NCBI RefSeq assembly: GCF_021155765.1
Contig: NC_060106.1
Span: forward strand, 11,806,031-11,870,030
DNA length: 64,000 bases
Origin: Diprion similis
Taxonomy: Eukaryota; Arthropoda; Insecta; Hymenoptera; Diprionidae
Direction: 5' to 3'
Part shown: positions 50,101-63,100 of the stretch, in pieces
Layout: every line of letters starts with the position of its first letter
Position numbering within the stretch: position 1 is the stretch's first letter
The notes under the pieces: generated by a model
Told to the model about the DNA's origin: nothing
Database searches by the model: none
Seen by the model: the letters and a program-made list of their open reading frames with translations, nothing else
Translations under genes and position numbers: made by a program

Positions 50101-53100
50101 AACGACCATCTGGCAATTAGATCAAGCAGAAAATAGGGATGGCTCAGCTCTCTTCGTCAAAAGGAGCGCTAAGCCATATCGTGGTGTATTTACAGGAAAT
50201 GTATTTATAGGACCTGTTCTTCCGCGGAGCAGGACTCGTACTCAGAGAAGGACGAGCGAGGTCGGAAGAATAGCTATTATTCGTTGTATTCCGGTGTACT
50301 TCACAAGCTTTCAGAAAGCCAGCTCTACTCTTACGATACAAATTTTGAAATGTTAATATTGTTAGCCAGCTTTGGCACGACGAATTCGGTGCCCAAAGGG
50401 TTTGAATACCTACTGCGTATATTCCGATTTTCCCTTCATCAAAAAGAGATATTGAATAGCTTCGATGCATGCATCAACAGCGTCTGTTTGATGAAATTTC
50501 TTTAATTCTACGCGTGAGTGAAACACCTTCAGATCCCTAGGAATTCGTCTCGAACTAAGGACCATCGCATCGGAACGTTAAAGTCTGGTTTATTTTTTTT
50601 CATCAAAAATGAATTGGACTTTTTCCGGTACGTCACGCATCCATAATTCAAGGATCAGGAAAGTGCAGTTGTCTCGACGTCCGTTGTATATAACTAGTGA
50701 ACTATAACACAAGCATTGGAAATGTCACGTATACGATATACCGCACTGAAAGGTTCAACCTACCTTTTTCCGATCTCTGTAAAACGCTGAAAAATCACGC
50801 GACTGATTTGTATAATCGATGCAATTTTATCCTCTTCTCGACAAACATCGACAAAATCATCTGCATTGAGCTCTCAACGAGTATGCTTCCCAAATAAATA
50901 ATACTTCGAACCGTAACTTGAAATACAATACATGTATACCGAATCAATAATTTGACAACCCCCTTCCCCTCCGTCACCCGGGCTGGTTTTTTAACTCTGG
51001 ACGCACGTGACCGTAATAACTAGATTAACCGCTGAAAATTTATGGATGAATCCATGGAAAGTAGCATTAAAATCACGCGTTATTATGAATACAGAGAGAC
51101 TACAGACCACGGCTTGTAATTTATGGGTTTTTTACGTTCGTTAAGGTTTCACAAAGTATTTCTTTCGATTGGCTTTGGACCTAATTACGACGACGATCGT
51201 CAACGACAAGTGAATGAGATTCGTCAGGGTTCGGAGTGTCCTACGAATTATTCCTGAATTCTCTCTTCAGAATTAAGACTGGTGTCGCTCCTTCATTTTT
51301 AAATTGTGTAATATTTTTTCTGGTTTCTCAGATGAGAGATGAAGCTCCAACATATTGACGACAGGCTCCCATTTCGCGGAAATGCAACGCACGGTGCAAG
51401 AACAGATGCAATCGATACTGTCGGTGAGTATTATTGAGGTAATCAGTGCATAAACTGACTGATAGTTCGATTACGCATATTACGCTTACCTTGATTTCAA
51501 CACACCTTAATTTTTTGACAACGAGCTACGCAGCAGAAGCTTGGAAATGAAATAGAACCTCGAAATGCCGCAATCCCCGCTACACCTCTAAGCACCCTTT
51601 CTGTTTTATTCACACCGTCTCAACATGTTGTTTCAGCGAATTCAGAAAAACTAACTACAAAGGTCCAAGGTATGCCGGAATGTATTGTTTGTTTCGTTTG
51701 AAATCTGTTTATGAATGATTTTAGGTCATCTTTTATAAGATCCTCCCTCCCACCCCCCTCCTTCGCTGCTTCTGCCCCGTGTATTTGCAAAGTTTTGTGT
51801 CAAATGAAAAGTTCGTTGTTTATATGATTTTTCAACATTTTCTACAAAGCAACTGAACACAAAGTTTGAATGAAATTTCAGCTCATGAAGATTATCTCTC
51901 TGATTTTCTTGTTTGCATGTTATCCCTGTTTCTACTCTAGATCGATATTGTATGGTGGATAAAGAATTGAATTACGCCAAGAATTTTTAATTTCACACTC
52001 TTCCCTAAATTTCCAGCAAAATTGCAATCAGTGGATTGTAAGATTTTCATGATGGGATGCAGAGGTTGCCTTACGTTCAGGATCAAAACTTTGAACTAGT
52101 CTATTTAGAAAAAAATTCGAAAAGGTGTTTACAACGGCTTGCTAACGCAGCTTTAAACCTTGCACAATTTGTAATTTACGCTAGAGCATAACTAAACGAG
52201 ATATGCTTATAAAAACCGTTCACGAAGTAATGACAGATTCCATCAAGTCGAACCTGAATTTTAATTAGTTATTAAAATAAACATACGGCACGAAATCGCA
52301 CCGAAACCGCATTCACATCGTTTCGCACGAAGGGATATTAAACTATACAGAAGCAGAATACCCAATAGTGATACCGTAAATCCCGTACAATTAAATTGTT
52401 TTTATCACCATCTCCCCTCTAAAGTTTCACTTTCTATATCAAATACCGGGTCGGGAGGTCCGTTTTCTCATCAGATTGCGAGACAAGCAGAAAAAATTCT
52501 GAGTGCTTGTTCAACCCACGGGATGCCACGGGGAGAACGTTTTATACACTGCGTGGGCAAATTTATTTGCAACAAAAAAGTGCCGTTTATTCGAATCTGC
52601 AAAATGAGGCGTTGAAATGTAATATCTTAGTAATCTAAAGAAATATGAATTAATTTGAAAGAAAAAAAAACTTGACATAGTAACAGTGGGTATCGTTAAG
52701 TTAAATGTCAATAATAGGAATTGAATGACACGTAATTGAGATTAATAATTGAGTTTTCTAATTAAAACCGTTCAGTTGATTATATAATTCCTCACTCGCT
52801 CCGTGTATAATAGGAAGCATTGTTTACGCTCTCTGTTGCAATGAGGTCGGTTTTTGTAACCTTTCTGGCCTTCATCAGTGTACGATAAAAGTGGCAATTA
52901 TTTATCAGCGAGAAACATTAGTCGATAATAGAACTTACTTAACCCCGACGAGAAAAGATAGGAAAAACGAAACTTGATAACTCACATAGCAAGTACAACC
53001 GATCCGTGGAAAAGATACTGGGCAAACTTTTATCATAGCAAACAACAAATGAAAAAGCTCGTAGAACGTGATTTCATTCGTATTTGTTCTTTCACTTTAT

Positions 53101-54040
53101 TCTTTCCTTCCATTTATCTCATAGTATTCAGCAAAATTCCATCGGATTATGTTTGGGGGAAAAAGGCGCAGCACAGAAAATTGAGGAAAATCATTTTAAC
53201 GAAAAGTATTGGATGTGTTTTTAACTTCGTTCAATTATCGAGTTTCCCGAGCGCGAAACAAAACTCGCGAGTGGAATTTTACCTCCTTCAAATCTGTAAT
53301 CCAATATTTTCTTTTCACCTCATCATCTGTTTCCTGACGTTTTTTTTTTTTTTTCTTCAAACAGTTCCCAAATCGAGTTTGGTGAAATGGAAGAAAGAAA
53401 GAATATTAAAGTAAAACCGGAGCAAAAACGTCGTCGTGAATTACCGCATGTAATCCAAACTTTCCTACGGCACAGTTTAAAGTACAAAGCATTATTTCGT
53501 GTCTGATTGCATTGACCATTCATACACGAGGCAATAGAATAGCTATAAAAATTCTAATTTCCTACTTTTCCGAACGCAGACGATTCGGAGAAATTTACGG
53601 AAAAATTATTGACACGCCATATTATAAATGAGAATTAGTACGTATTGAACGGATCGAAACAACCACCAACCCTCGAATCATCCCACTACCTTAAGAAGAT
53701 AACTTCGTTTGTCCGGACGTGGGGTGATCCGATCACAACCGCGGTAAAACAGCAATAATGTCAAATAGTATAGTCCGAGGACGAGGACCGTGGTATAAAA
53801 TTCCCATGAGAAAGAATGACCCAATTGCTTCTGATCGCGACTGAACGTGTAAGAATATGGGAAAAGGTATCGAGTATACGCCGCTTCGTCCTTGTTTGTA
53901 GAAATACAAGGGTGTTCCTCGTGGCTTGTGACGCAACCGCGGATTGAATTTTTAATTAACTTTCCCTTGCCCCGTTATAATTACCCTGTAATAACTGAAA
54001 GGTTTCACGGACGTTGCGCTTGGGCCGAAAAACCAGAGCT
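44200..54040. other. Intergenic region, about 10 kb, no recognised gene
   Basis: Mostly AT-rich, with only short ORFs lacking recognisable domains. The exception is a 308-codon ORF (44255-45181) whose 44.5-44.75 kb part is GC-rich and ends in a donor-like GAG/GTGAGT. I do not recognise it and regard it as doubtful. A minus-strand hydrophobic ORF near 48.04-48.37 kb and a poly-T run at 53340-53354 are the other notable items. A missing 5' exon of the synaptotagmin-like gene may lie in this stretch. Confidence 0.45.
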
Positions 54041-54184
54041 AGTTTTGCATGCCCCTGGGTGTTTATGAGGCGTGTTCAACCCTCTGCTCAATTATACCCC
54101 GTATCAATACCGGATCTCCCCAAGGCCTTGCAGGCGGCTTTCCGATAAAACTCACGGGCTCATGTTACCCTTGCGGTGTTTCAG

Positions 54185-56789
54185 GGGGGGTCTTGTACCC
54201 TTCCATAGGAGCTGCAGCCTCTGTGTTGATCCTGGCGATAGGCGGGACGCTATTCGCCCTTCGCCGTCGGCTGAAACAGCCGTCCTCCGTCCCCAGCTGC
54301 GAAGGCATAGTCGTCTACCCATCCCAAGGACCAGCGCCAACCTTCGTCACGAAGGACGTCGTCTTCAACCTACCGATTCTCCATTCCGCGAACTCCACGA
54401 GTGACATATTATCCGACCTTGACCCCGAGGACCTGCCGCTTTCCATGGAGAGGCCTCAGCCCCGGACAATACGGTCCAACTCCTTTGGTAAATAGAATTC
54501 TATTTGGCAAGAGGAGTTACGGTGTCGGTCGTTCGCAATTTTTCAGGCACATTATCAAAGCCATGAATATAATATAACGTCCAAACCCTTTTTTCTCCTG
54601 GGTGACACATGGATTATTTATTCAAGGGTATATCTACATTCAGGATACGCTGACAGTAAGCTCTTGTTTGTACCAATTTGTCTGACGATTTTTTTTTCAT
54701 TCCGGCTTTTTTCATTCATACTCAGCATGCCACATAATTTTTCGGAGTAGCGTTACACTTCCTCAACAATGGTGCCTCAAAATTGGTATTTACTAGCAAT
54801 GCTTTTGTTCCGCCAGATATTATCCTGCTTGAGAGATCAGGAATCACCGGTTATATCCCAATGTCTGAACCCTCCGTTACAAAATTTTAAAACCTGAAAC
54901 TCTACCGAATCGCCGATGCTGCGTGATATTGATAAACAACTAAACCCAACTTGGGACTGTCCTGAGCTTATTAGGAAGCTACGGGCTCGGAGGATCTTTG
55001 GGATGTTTAGAACCTGACCTGTATAAAGCGGCGCCGACTGAAGATCCGTATCCAGAAGGTCACATCGGCCGTATCTGGATGAAGCTCAGTCACGAGCCGA
55101 AAACCGAACAGCTCACGGTTACACTGATGAAGGCGCGAAACCTCCCTGCACGCCCAGGAGGAAGCTGCGACCCCATGGTCAGACTCCACCTGGCTCCCGG
55201 AGATCGCCGCCACGCTCAGTCGCGCCAGAAACGAAGAGACTGCAATCCCAAATTTGACGAGACCTTCGTTTTACAGGTTTTTAATAATCGCATCAAAATA
55301 AGCATGGGATTGAAGTGACACATATTTTGTAAGTATATACTTGGTTGCGTAACTTGAAAGGGATCGGCATCCTCGTGAAGCTGGTTGGTCCTGGGGTAAA
55401 TTTTATTTTGGACACTTGATTACGCGACACTTTGAAGTAATCTAAGATTATCGAACAAGTACATAGACCTTATCACACTCGTAGCGGGTTGATTAACGAA
55501 TGTATCTTGGGTGTGAGAATTTTTTACTCACGTTTGGCAGATATTTTTCTTTACAAAAATGCTGATTCCATTGGTATCGTGCCACGCAGGTTCCGAACGG
55601 TGATCTGAGTGGAAAAACGTTGCGGATATCGGTAATCGATGGCGGTCGTCCAAAGAGAAATTCCACAATTGGTTATGCGGCCGTCTCTTTGGAAGGGGCT
55701 CTACCCGATGGCGAGCCTAGAATATTTCAATTGGACTTAGACAAAGTGCGTATTAGAATAGTATAATTAGAAATAACAGAAGATAGGTATCAAATCAGCT
55801 AATGCTAGAAAGAATAAAAATAAATTCACCGTGACGTTCAACTCGCTTTTGAAACGACCCCCACAGGAACCGCCGGATCACAGTGCTCGCGGGGAAGTTC
55901 TGCTGTCACTCCAATACAACGATCACTCTGGTCGTCTGACCCTGACAGTTATGGAAGCCAAAGGCCTGAGGCAAGGTGTCGTCGAAGTATGCGCGAGAGC
56001 GACCTTATCCAAGCACTGCAAGCCCCTGAAAACAAGAAGAACTGCTCTTGCGAGACCCAGACAAGGATGTTGGCCTTTCAGCGAGGCCCTCCACTTCCGG
56101 TAAGCACGTAATATCATCGCTTTCTCTCTCTCGTGGATACTTCATAAATACCTCCCGAGGACCTTGGCCTTAACGTTCGATGTTACCGCTCATCGTTGGT
56201 ATGTTCAGAATCAAGCCCGAGCACAATTTGCCCTATTATACCTCAAATAACTTGCAAGTTTCGAAAACGTATAGACAGCGCGATTCCCCGGGTGAAGTGT
56301 GCCCCTGAATTACATCTATTTTTATTTTTTTACATTTCTTTATATTTGTAGTACTAAGTAATATTCACGCGACGTTTTTACGACCCGAATAGTGTACGAA
56401 TGTGCTTTTCCGATATCGGTTCATCGAGAAATCGTTATCCAAATGAAATATCTAAGAACAGCATATATTTCTATATACACCTCAGGTCGGTTGTTGTATT
56501 TTATTCTACGTACTGCGCGTAGACCTTAGTCCTTTGACGTCGATAAAAGCCTTCTTTTTCTCTCTCTTTCAACTTCTTTAAACCTTCTCGATTTAGGTTG
56601 AGCGGTCCTGATGCCAACTTGACGGGGTCTTTAACGGTGAGCCTTCTTGCGCGTGGCACCAAGGAAAGAGCCCTGGGTCGAGTGGTTCTGGGACCTTACA
56701 TGTTTGCCAGAGGTCCAGCACTCGAGCATTGGACCGCAGCCTTTTCAAAACCACGAGAAGCAACCCAGAGGTGGCACACACTCTCGTAA
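54185..56789 (+). CDS. Synaptotagmin-like membrane protein with two degenerate C2 domains (5' end uncertain)
   Basis: Exons: 54185-54487, 54975-55276, 55590-55745, 55867-56099, 56597-56789, with GT-AG sites and consistent phases (1, 0, 0, 2), about 395 aa as listed. A transmembrane segment (SIGAAASVLILAIGGTLFAL) is followed by RRR. C2A then has the SCDPMVRLHL and NPKFDETFVL signatures, and C2B ends with the HWTAAF and RWHTLS wording typical of synaptotagmin C-termini. Ca2+-binding aspartates are mostly absent: loop 1 of C2A keeps only the D of CDP, and C2B is very diverged. It therefore resembles the Ca2+-independent group (Syt12/15-like). The family tethers vesicles to membranes. The first exon may start at the TTTCAG acceptor ending at 54184, with an unfound upstream exon, or the frame may continue back to an ATG at 54049 (440 aa). 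Confidence 0.75.
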
Positions 56790-56988
56790 TGCGTTTCCAA
56801 TAACAAAATATACGGCCATGGATTGTCACTACTTTGTTCCGTGATCGCTGTGACTATAATTATAATTATTGTTATTAATATTATTTTTATTGCCCCGTTA
56901 TTGATAAGGTGCATAGAAAAAAGGATTTGTAGACTTAAGTACCAAATTTGGTGATCAAATGCGGCTAAAGAGATGTTCCGTTAATTTA

Positions 56989-56994
56989 AATAAA
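56989..56994 (+). terminator. Polyadenylation signal, synaptotagmin-like gene
   Basis: AATAAA lies about 200 nt after the TAA stop at 56789. Confidence 0.5.
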
Positions 56995-57960
56995 CACAAA
57001 TTCACTTGATAATACAAATTGATGTGTTTTTATCGATGTTTTGATGATTCAAATGGCATTTCCTAGCATAAAAAACACATCTTCTTCGTCGTATTTGGCA
57101 AAATCAACAAATCAAAAAAAAAAAAAAAAAACTTTTCTCCGTGTCATGTGATGTAAGCTATACCTACACTTATCTAAACGTAAAACGTGTACTACCAACT
57201 TTCAACAGAACTCTTAGTGGTGATAATTAAACCCCCTTTGGACATCGTATTGAATTTTCAAATGATTTTGTATTTGTTCAATCACGTGTTAATTTCGAAG
57301 AAATCTTCCCACTGCACTGAAGATTTTCACATCTAAAAGGCAATTGTGTAATATTATCGAGTTCATAATCGGGTACAACTGATTTCTTATTTTATTTACA
57401 TCCGCTGGTACGCTTACCTTGTAATTAATCAATTTTAGGCACCGATTATACTTTAATTATCGAACTGCAGAAGTTCCAAGTATATACATTTGTATGTAGA
57501 TTGAGTAACACGTGTCGTATTAAATTGACCCACGGGACGAAAGGTACTCGGTTGAAAGCTGGTCGCCGATTGGTCGACTGGCTTTGAGGATCAGGGAAAG
57601 GTCCACCAAACAATGTTGAGTTCAACAGATATTTGGGACCAACTTCTAGACCAAAGGTATCAACAACTCTTATTGCAGAGTAAGCCGATTAAGAGAACAA
57701 TGCGAGTTTATTGACATATTCAATGTTATTCAAGTCAGTATGTAGATAGAAATGTGTCAAAAGGCAAATTTATGTATAGTGTTCTAGAAGATTGTACGAA
57801 AATAAAATACCTATATTGGAATAATATTTATTATATGATGCGATTGCTTGATTTAATTTAATATCGTTTATGATTTATGATAGCGATGGATATATATGTA
57901 TGTACATGTTCGTGACGCTGCGGCCGTCGCGTTCGAAGTATGCCGCTGACAGGTATATGC
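56995..57960. other. Intergenic spacer between convergent genes
   Basis: AT-rich and without a gene. It contains a poly-A run at 57113-57130. The synaptotagmin-like gene and troponin C end toward each other across it. Confidence 0.6.
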
Positions 57961-57961
57961 G

Positions 57962-57967
57962 TTTATT
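57962..57967 (-). terminator. Candidate polyadenylation signal, troponin C
   Basis: AATAAA on the minus strand lies about 160 nt past the troponin C stop. A second copy lies at 57827-57832. Either could be used. Confidence 0.4.
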
Positions 57968-58125
57968 GAACGGGACCAACACTTGTGCAGGAGTCGCTAG
58001 CAGTGCAGCTTTCCGTGCTTTCGGCTGGCTTGATGCCGGATCATTGTCGATGTTACTTGGGCGTAAAGATCTCTGAACGCTTGTTGGCACGGGAATTAAT
58101 TAACCGAAGACGTTGGCCGCGATCC

Positions 58126-60113
58126 TTATTCACCGGTCATCATCTCCATGAATTCTGCAATTACACGTATCAAATGTTACCTCCTTGATTCATGATTCGC
58201 TGTACATTTATAACCTCGGATACATTTCTCAAGCTATAAAATCGCATGTGTTATTTATAACGTTCCTAGTAGCAAAATTAGAAACAGTTGCCGTGCGATA
58301 TGTATCATAACCACAAGTCTATCCAACCCGAATATTCCACACTCATGTACTTCATTTTCACTTTACATTCCTATTTCGATTTCATAAGGCGTCTTACAAT
58401 TGTTTACGGATCATTCAAAGGCGGCGGGAAATTCCTTTCAACATCTCCGCGAAAATTGTTTGCAAGTATAATACTTCGATAATCTTTGAAGTCCAGTGAC
58501 GCCATTGAACGACTTCATCTTTCAACTTTAATAATCAATTTTTGCCAGTTCTAAACTTAGAGAATCGGTGATCTGACTTGGGAAACACAATGTGGCACTT
58601 CGTGTTTTTTCTCTCCTCAGAGTTTAATATAAAATTTCACGTCAAGTCTATCATGTCTGAATACTGACCATCGAAGTCAACGGTGCCGGAACCATCGGTA
58701 TCAATTTCAGCAATGATACCGTCGAGGTCACGGTTGGTCAACTTGTCGTCGAGAGCGGCGAGGATCTCTTTGAGGGTAGCGGTGGTAATGTAACCGTTTC
58801 CTTCCCTGTCGTAGAGTCGGAAGGCCTCCTTCAGTTCTTGCTGCATGGCCTCGGCGTCCTCCTCCTCAAGGAATCGGCCAGCAATGTTGCAGAAACCATC
58901 GAAATTAACCTTTCCGCTACCCTCTGGGTCGTTTTCCTCGATCAGGGCGTTGAGGTCCGCGTCGTCGAACAGCTGACCCATAGTGTTCAGGATCGTTGCG
59001 ATCTTAAGGGTCTCAATGAAGCCGCTCTTACTCGTGTCGAACATCTGGAATGCTTTGCGCATAACAGCCATTTTCTGGTCAGCTTCTTCCTGTAAAGCAA
59101 TTCGGTCGATGTAGATCAGGGGTTCGATTCATCTAGAGCGCCTCTTATTTGTTTTTACAAGCGAAGTCGATAATGGACTGACAAAGTTATTGAGTGCTAC
59201 TAATAGACTTTGGTAATATTCGACTTTTCTAAATCCAGCAGGGTAAGCAATAACGTCAGCTACTAAAATATCTGAAGTGCGGTTGAAAAAATTTGGTACG
59301 CAAGTTATGCAATCCTTTCCTTTAAAATTGGTCATTTACTTTTTCATCAAATTTACAACTTTCATTACCGTATTGTACACAAACGAGATTAATTTAACTC
59401 TGCGTTGCGATGCTACCCAAAATATTCAGCATAACGAACTGCAAGATATTCAACTCACGATCTGCTAGGTAATACAAACAAGTCTAGCAGATTTTCGTAG
59501 AAAATTCAACCAACAAGGAGAATAACCAATCAGACATTACAGTTCTATTTTACAGAATCCCATCAGCAAAGTAACATAAGATAATGTACAAATATGCGAA
59601 TAACTTATGTTTTTTTGTAATAAGGATTGAACACCCCCTCCTACGCGATTAATAAGTACGTGAACTTTCAAGCTACAAATTCTTCTCTCCGATGACCGCG
59701 TCAGTCATTACTATTCACCACAAGTACTTTTGAACACAATCACGAGACCTACAGTTTACATTCTCCTCCTCATTGCAATGATATTTGTATGGACATGAGC
59801 GAACAAGTTGATTGAATCCAAGTTACGTTAAATTGAGTAAGACACTGCAGTCGCCAATTGAAAAGAGATTTTAATTTAATTGTGAAATTAGATCTTCATG
59901 CAGATAAAATGAATTTATCTCGACCGACGAGGACGAAATTCGTTCTCGGCTAGCTGCACTTGTATCCTTGTGCATGAATGACTCTTCCGTGAGATTTATC
60001 GTGCGTCTGCACTGATATAATACCGCGTCACCGATAAGAGAATCACGATTTTCTGAGGCTGATAATCGTTCAGTTGTTACGTCGATAGGGTAAAACGAGG
60101 GATCTCTTACCAT
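58126..60113 (-). CDS. TpnC: Troponin C, muscle calcium sensor
   Basis: Three coding exons on the minus strand: 60113-60111 (ATG only, in a good CCACCATGG context and followed by GTAAGA), 59089-58669, and 58154-58126. The product starts MEEADQKMAVMRKAF and ends DFDEFMEMMTGE, about 150 aa, the usual insect length. The first intron lies between codons 1 and 2, and the second splits the Glu of DFDE (G|AA). EF-hand loops 2 and 4 are well formed (ENDPEGSGKVNF and EIDTDGSGTVDF). Loop 3 is also recognisable (DREGNGYI). Loop 1 (DTSKSGFI) looks weak, as in insect TpnC generally. It binds Ca2+ in the troponin complex on thin filaments. The wording resembles the TpnC25D-like insect class, but the isoform is not certain. 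Confidence 0.9.
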
Positions 60114-63100
60114 GGTGGCTGATGTGTTGTACGACGGACGGCAAATACCTGAAGAGGCCTCCGGCGGGGCGGGTTTATGTATACACCGTGGGCATGCGGT
60201 AAACCAGCTAGAAAGACACGAGGAATCCCGAGGCACTCTCCCCGTTCCTCCTGTCTCTCCCACCCCAGCGAGAGATCGAAAATAGAGCGAAAAATGAAAT
60301 ATATTATAAGTATACGCGGCCGCTTCCGTATAATGGACGACGCAAGGCGACACCGAGCTGAGGAGGTTCACCGTGGGATAGGTGATTCCAAAAATCTTCC
60401 ATCGTTCAGATGTTGCGTACCCTTGCGGCTTGCACTAAATAACCGATTTCGCATCGGAGCTTATAGTCGACGAGTTGGACAGATTCCGACCAGATACTAA
60501 ATCTGGCTCCTTCGTTTCCTGCAGGTTAACACCGCCCACGAGATCAACATTGTTTCTCTCTAGCTGACATTAAACTCGTCGTCACCCCCGTTCGTGTTCG
60601 TAAATTTTTTTCTTTGAATACAAAAAATATCAGTTTACCTACGTTAAATTGTATATAACGTGAAATCGAATTGTATAATTGGAGACGATCATATTTTTTC
60701 CCAGCAGTTAGCGCCTCGTGATATACTAGACACAGCGAAATCATTCAACGTTCTAATACATACAAAAATTATTTAGTATCTGAATGTAACTAGCTGCTTG
60801 ATTTTTCAAAGCAAATACACCCGTGCGATATTTTCCTTATACAGAAACCGACAAGAATTTCAAATTAAATTCATCTTTATGAATTAAGTTAAGGGTTTGA
60901 ATCGTGAGTAAAGTGTTTTTAGAAATAATACCAAACTCGTTTGGTTCGTTTAATTAAGTTTAATTATTTACAAAATAGACTGGAAAAAAATGCTTATTTC
61001 AATCGACTTTTTTTCCTTGAATTCTGAAAGCTTATTAACGATTTCAGAATAGATACCGATTAAAGGTAAGAAGAACAGTATTTCACAAGCCGCACCCTAA
61101 TATACATTGAAATATGTCTGGGATAACGATAAATTTATTTGATCAACAGAAATATTTGACAACAATTAATGTACTGATTGCCAAATTTCTTCGGTACAAC
61201 GCTATTTTTCCGGACAATAAATAAGACTGAAGGTTCTTCTCGCTGGCCAAATCCAATATATTTGATGTCATCTTGGACGAACTGAGCTCGTAACTATCTC
61301 TGCTTTAGTTTTTTTTCTGCGTTTTCTATTTGTTTCCGTTTCATTAATTACCTCGACTTCTTTTTCTGTTCTGTATAGTATTTTGACGCTTAAAAATCCC
61401 TTAGGCCTGGTAAAAAGACGGACCTTGTGCTAAATTTTGGAAAATAGGTGCCAACCAGAGCTCGAATGAGTCTACCCACGTTCATATACGTAACTCCTCT
61501 GCAGCGTCTCGAATTATAGCCCGTTGCACCTGAGAAAACATTACTTGAGACTCCGTTACCGCGTCTTCGAAAATAATCTCACAAAGACGGTTTCAGAAAT
61601 TACTGCAGATTTTCCGTAGAACTCTTAAGGTTTATGATACACATCACGAAGCAGGAAATATGCGGAATACCAAGCAGAGAGAGTTAATAAAATATTTGCC
61701 CAAGAATTTGAAAGCTTGACTTCCGTTTGAGTGGAAAATACATTCAACAGGAGTGACTGGTGCGTGAGAATATTTCTCAAGTATGAACAAATTAACAAAA
61801 TTTGAATATTGAGTTTAAGGAAATACAACGCACTGTAAACATTTATAATACATAATTCTACTTGAATAAGAAAATATAGATGAAGTATCTGTGGGCAGAA
61901 TAAGATCTTTGGGAAATTAATTACTTTACCAAAAATAATGCATAAATTTCCACGCTTGAGAATATGCGTCATTTTGACGAAAGGTGTCTTATTCGGTGCG
62001 CCGTATACGCGTACATATATTTGTTCAACTGATAGAACGCTAGAGTGGCAAGCGATCATATATCTTTGCAGTGATAGTGCATGGGCGAAATGCCATCGGG
62101 ATACGTAAGCCCGTAAATTGGGAGCTGCAATATTCTATTAAAATGCCAATTGCAGAGCACGGACGTGTACCCTTACCCTGTTATGTGTGCTGAATGGTCG
62201 ATGCCGGCTAGTTTTATGAATTTCGAATTGCCGCAGAAACAATCGACGCTTGCGCGCGAGAAAATTTGCGAAAGATTCTGTTTTACGACTTCCGTAAAAA
62301 CAGGCAGGGAGAAGATGAAATACGTAGGTAATCCAAAAACGATGACGATCGAATTTATTTCAGATTATTTTTTTTCTATTTTGCCTTGTAGAATCGTGAC
62401 TGTTAAATTATTTATTGACGAGACTGAAACGCCTCCGTTAAATCTCGTATACCCGAAGCGTTACTTGTTGTCGTTGGCTTCAAGCCACGCTCACGAATAT
62501 AACTCTGCCTGTCCCCGTGAAATATTTTTAAGTATTATTATTACAATCAGGCATATAGTATGCCGCCGCTTCACGCTGCTAGAATATCTAGGAATAGATT
62601 ACACTGTACTGGAAAACGGACACATTGATGAAGACCGCCTGCGCTCTTTCTAGTTCAATCTTCAACGTCCAGGTGGAGATGACTGCGGTGTTTAATTGTT
62701 TACCGCGGTCACGGAAATTTCAATATACATCATACAATCGAACACCTAAGGCAGACCATCTCGCGGAATATACTGAAGGTAGCAGGTGTGTGCAAAAATG
62801 ATGTCGGTACGGTGCAGCCAATCCCCCAATTCAAAATTACCAACAGCGGAACATCCATCGATCGCGAACTGATTAGGCAAGACCTATAACAATATGATTG
62901 CTGTGTAAAGTCCGACCGGCATTGCCGTACATCGCCTTTTACTGCAGGTTGATAATGAATATTTACCACGTGGAAAATATATAAAATTGCGACTACCACG
63001 ACCAGATATTCCGAGCTGCCGAGCTTAGCCGCACCAGATCGTTACGAATATTTAAATTTCGCGTCGAAATTTTTTTAAAAAGAAATTTGAGGATTCAGAG

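Noticed and set aside
59105..59140. tRNA-like T-arm (GGTTCGATTC)
   Set aside because: The stem pairs poorly, and no box A or acceptor stem is visible upstream. It lies inside the troponin C intron.
62150..62653. 167-codon plus-strand ORF
   Set aside because: AT-rich, with no recognisable domain, signal peptide or splice context. It could be chance.
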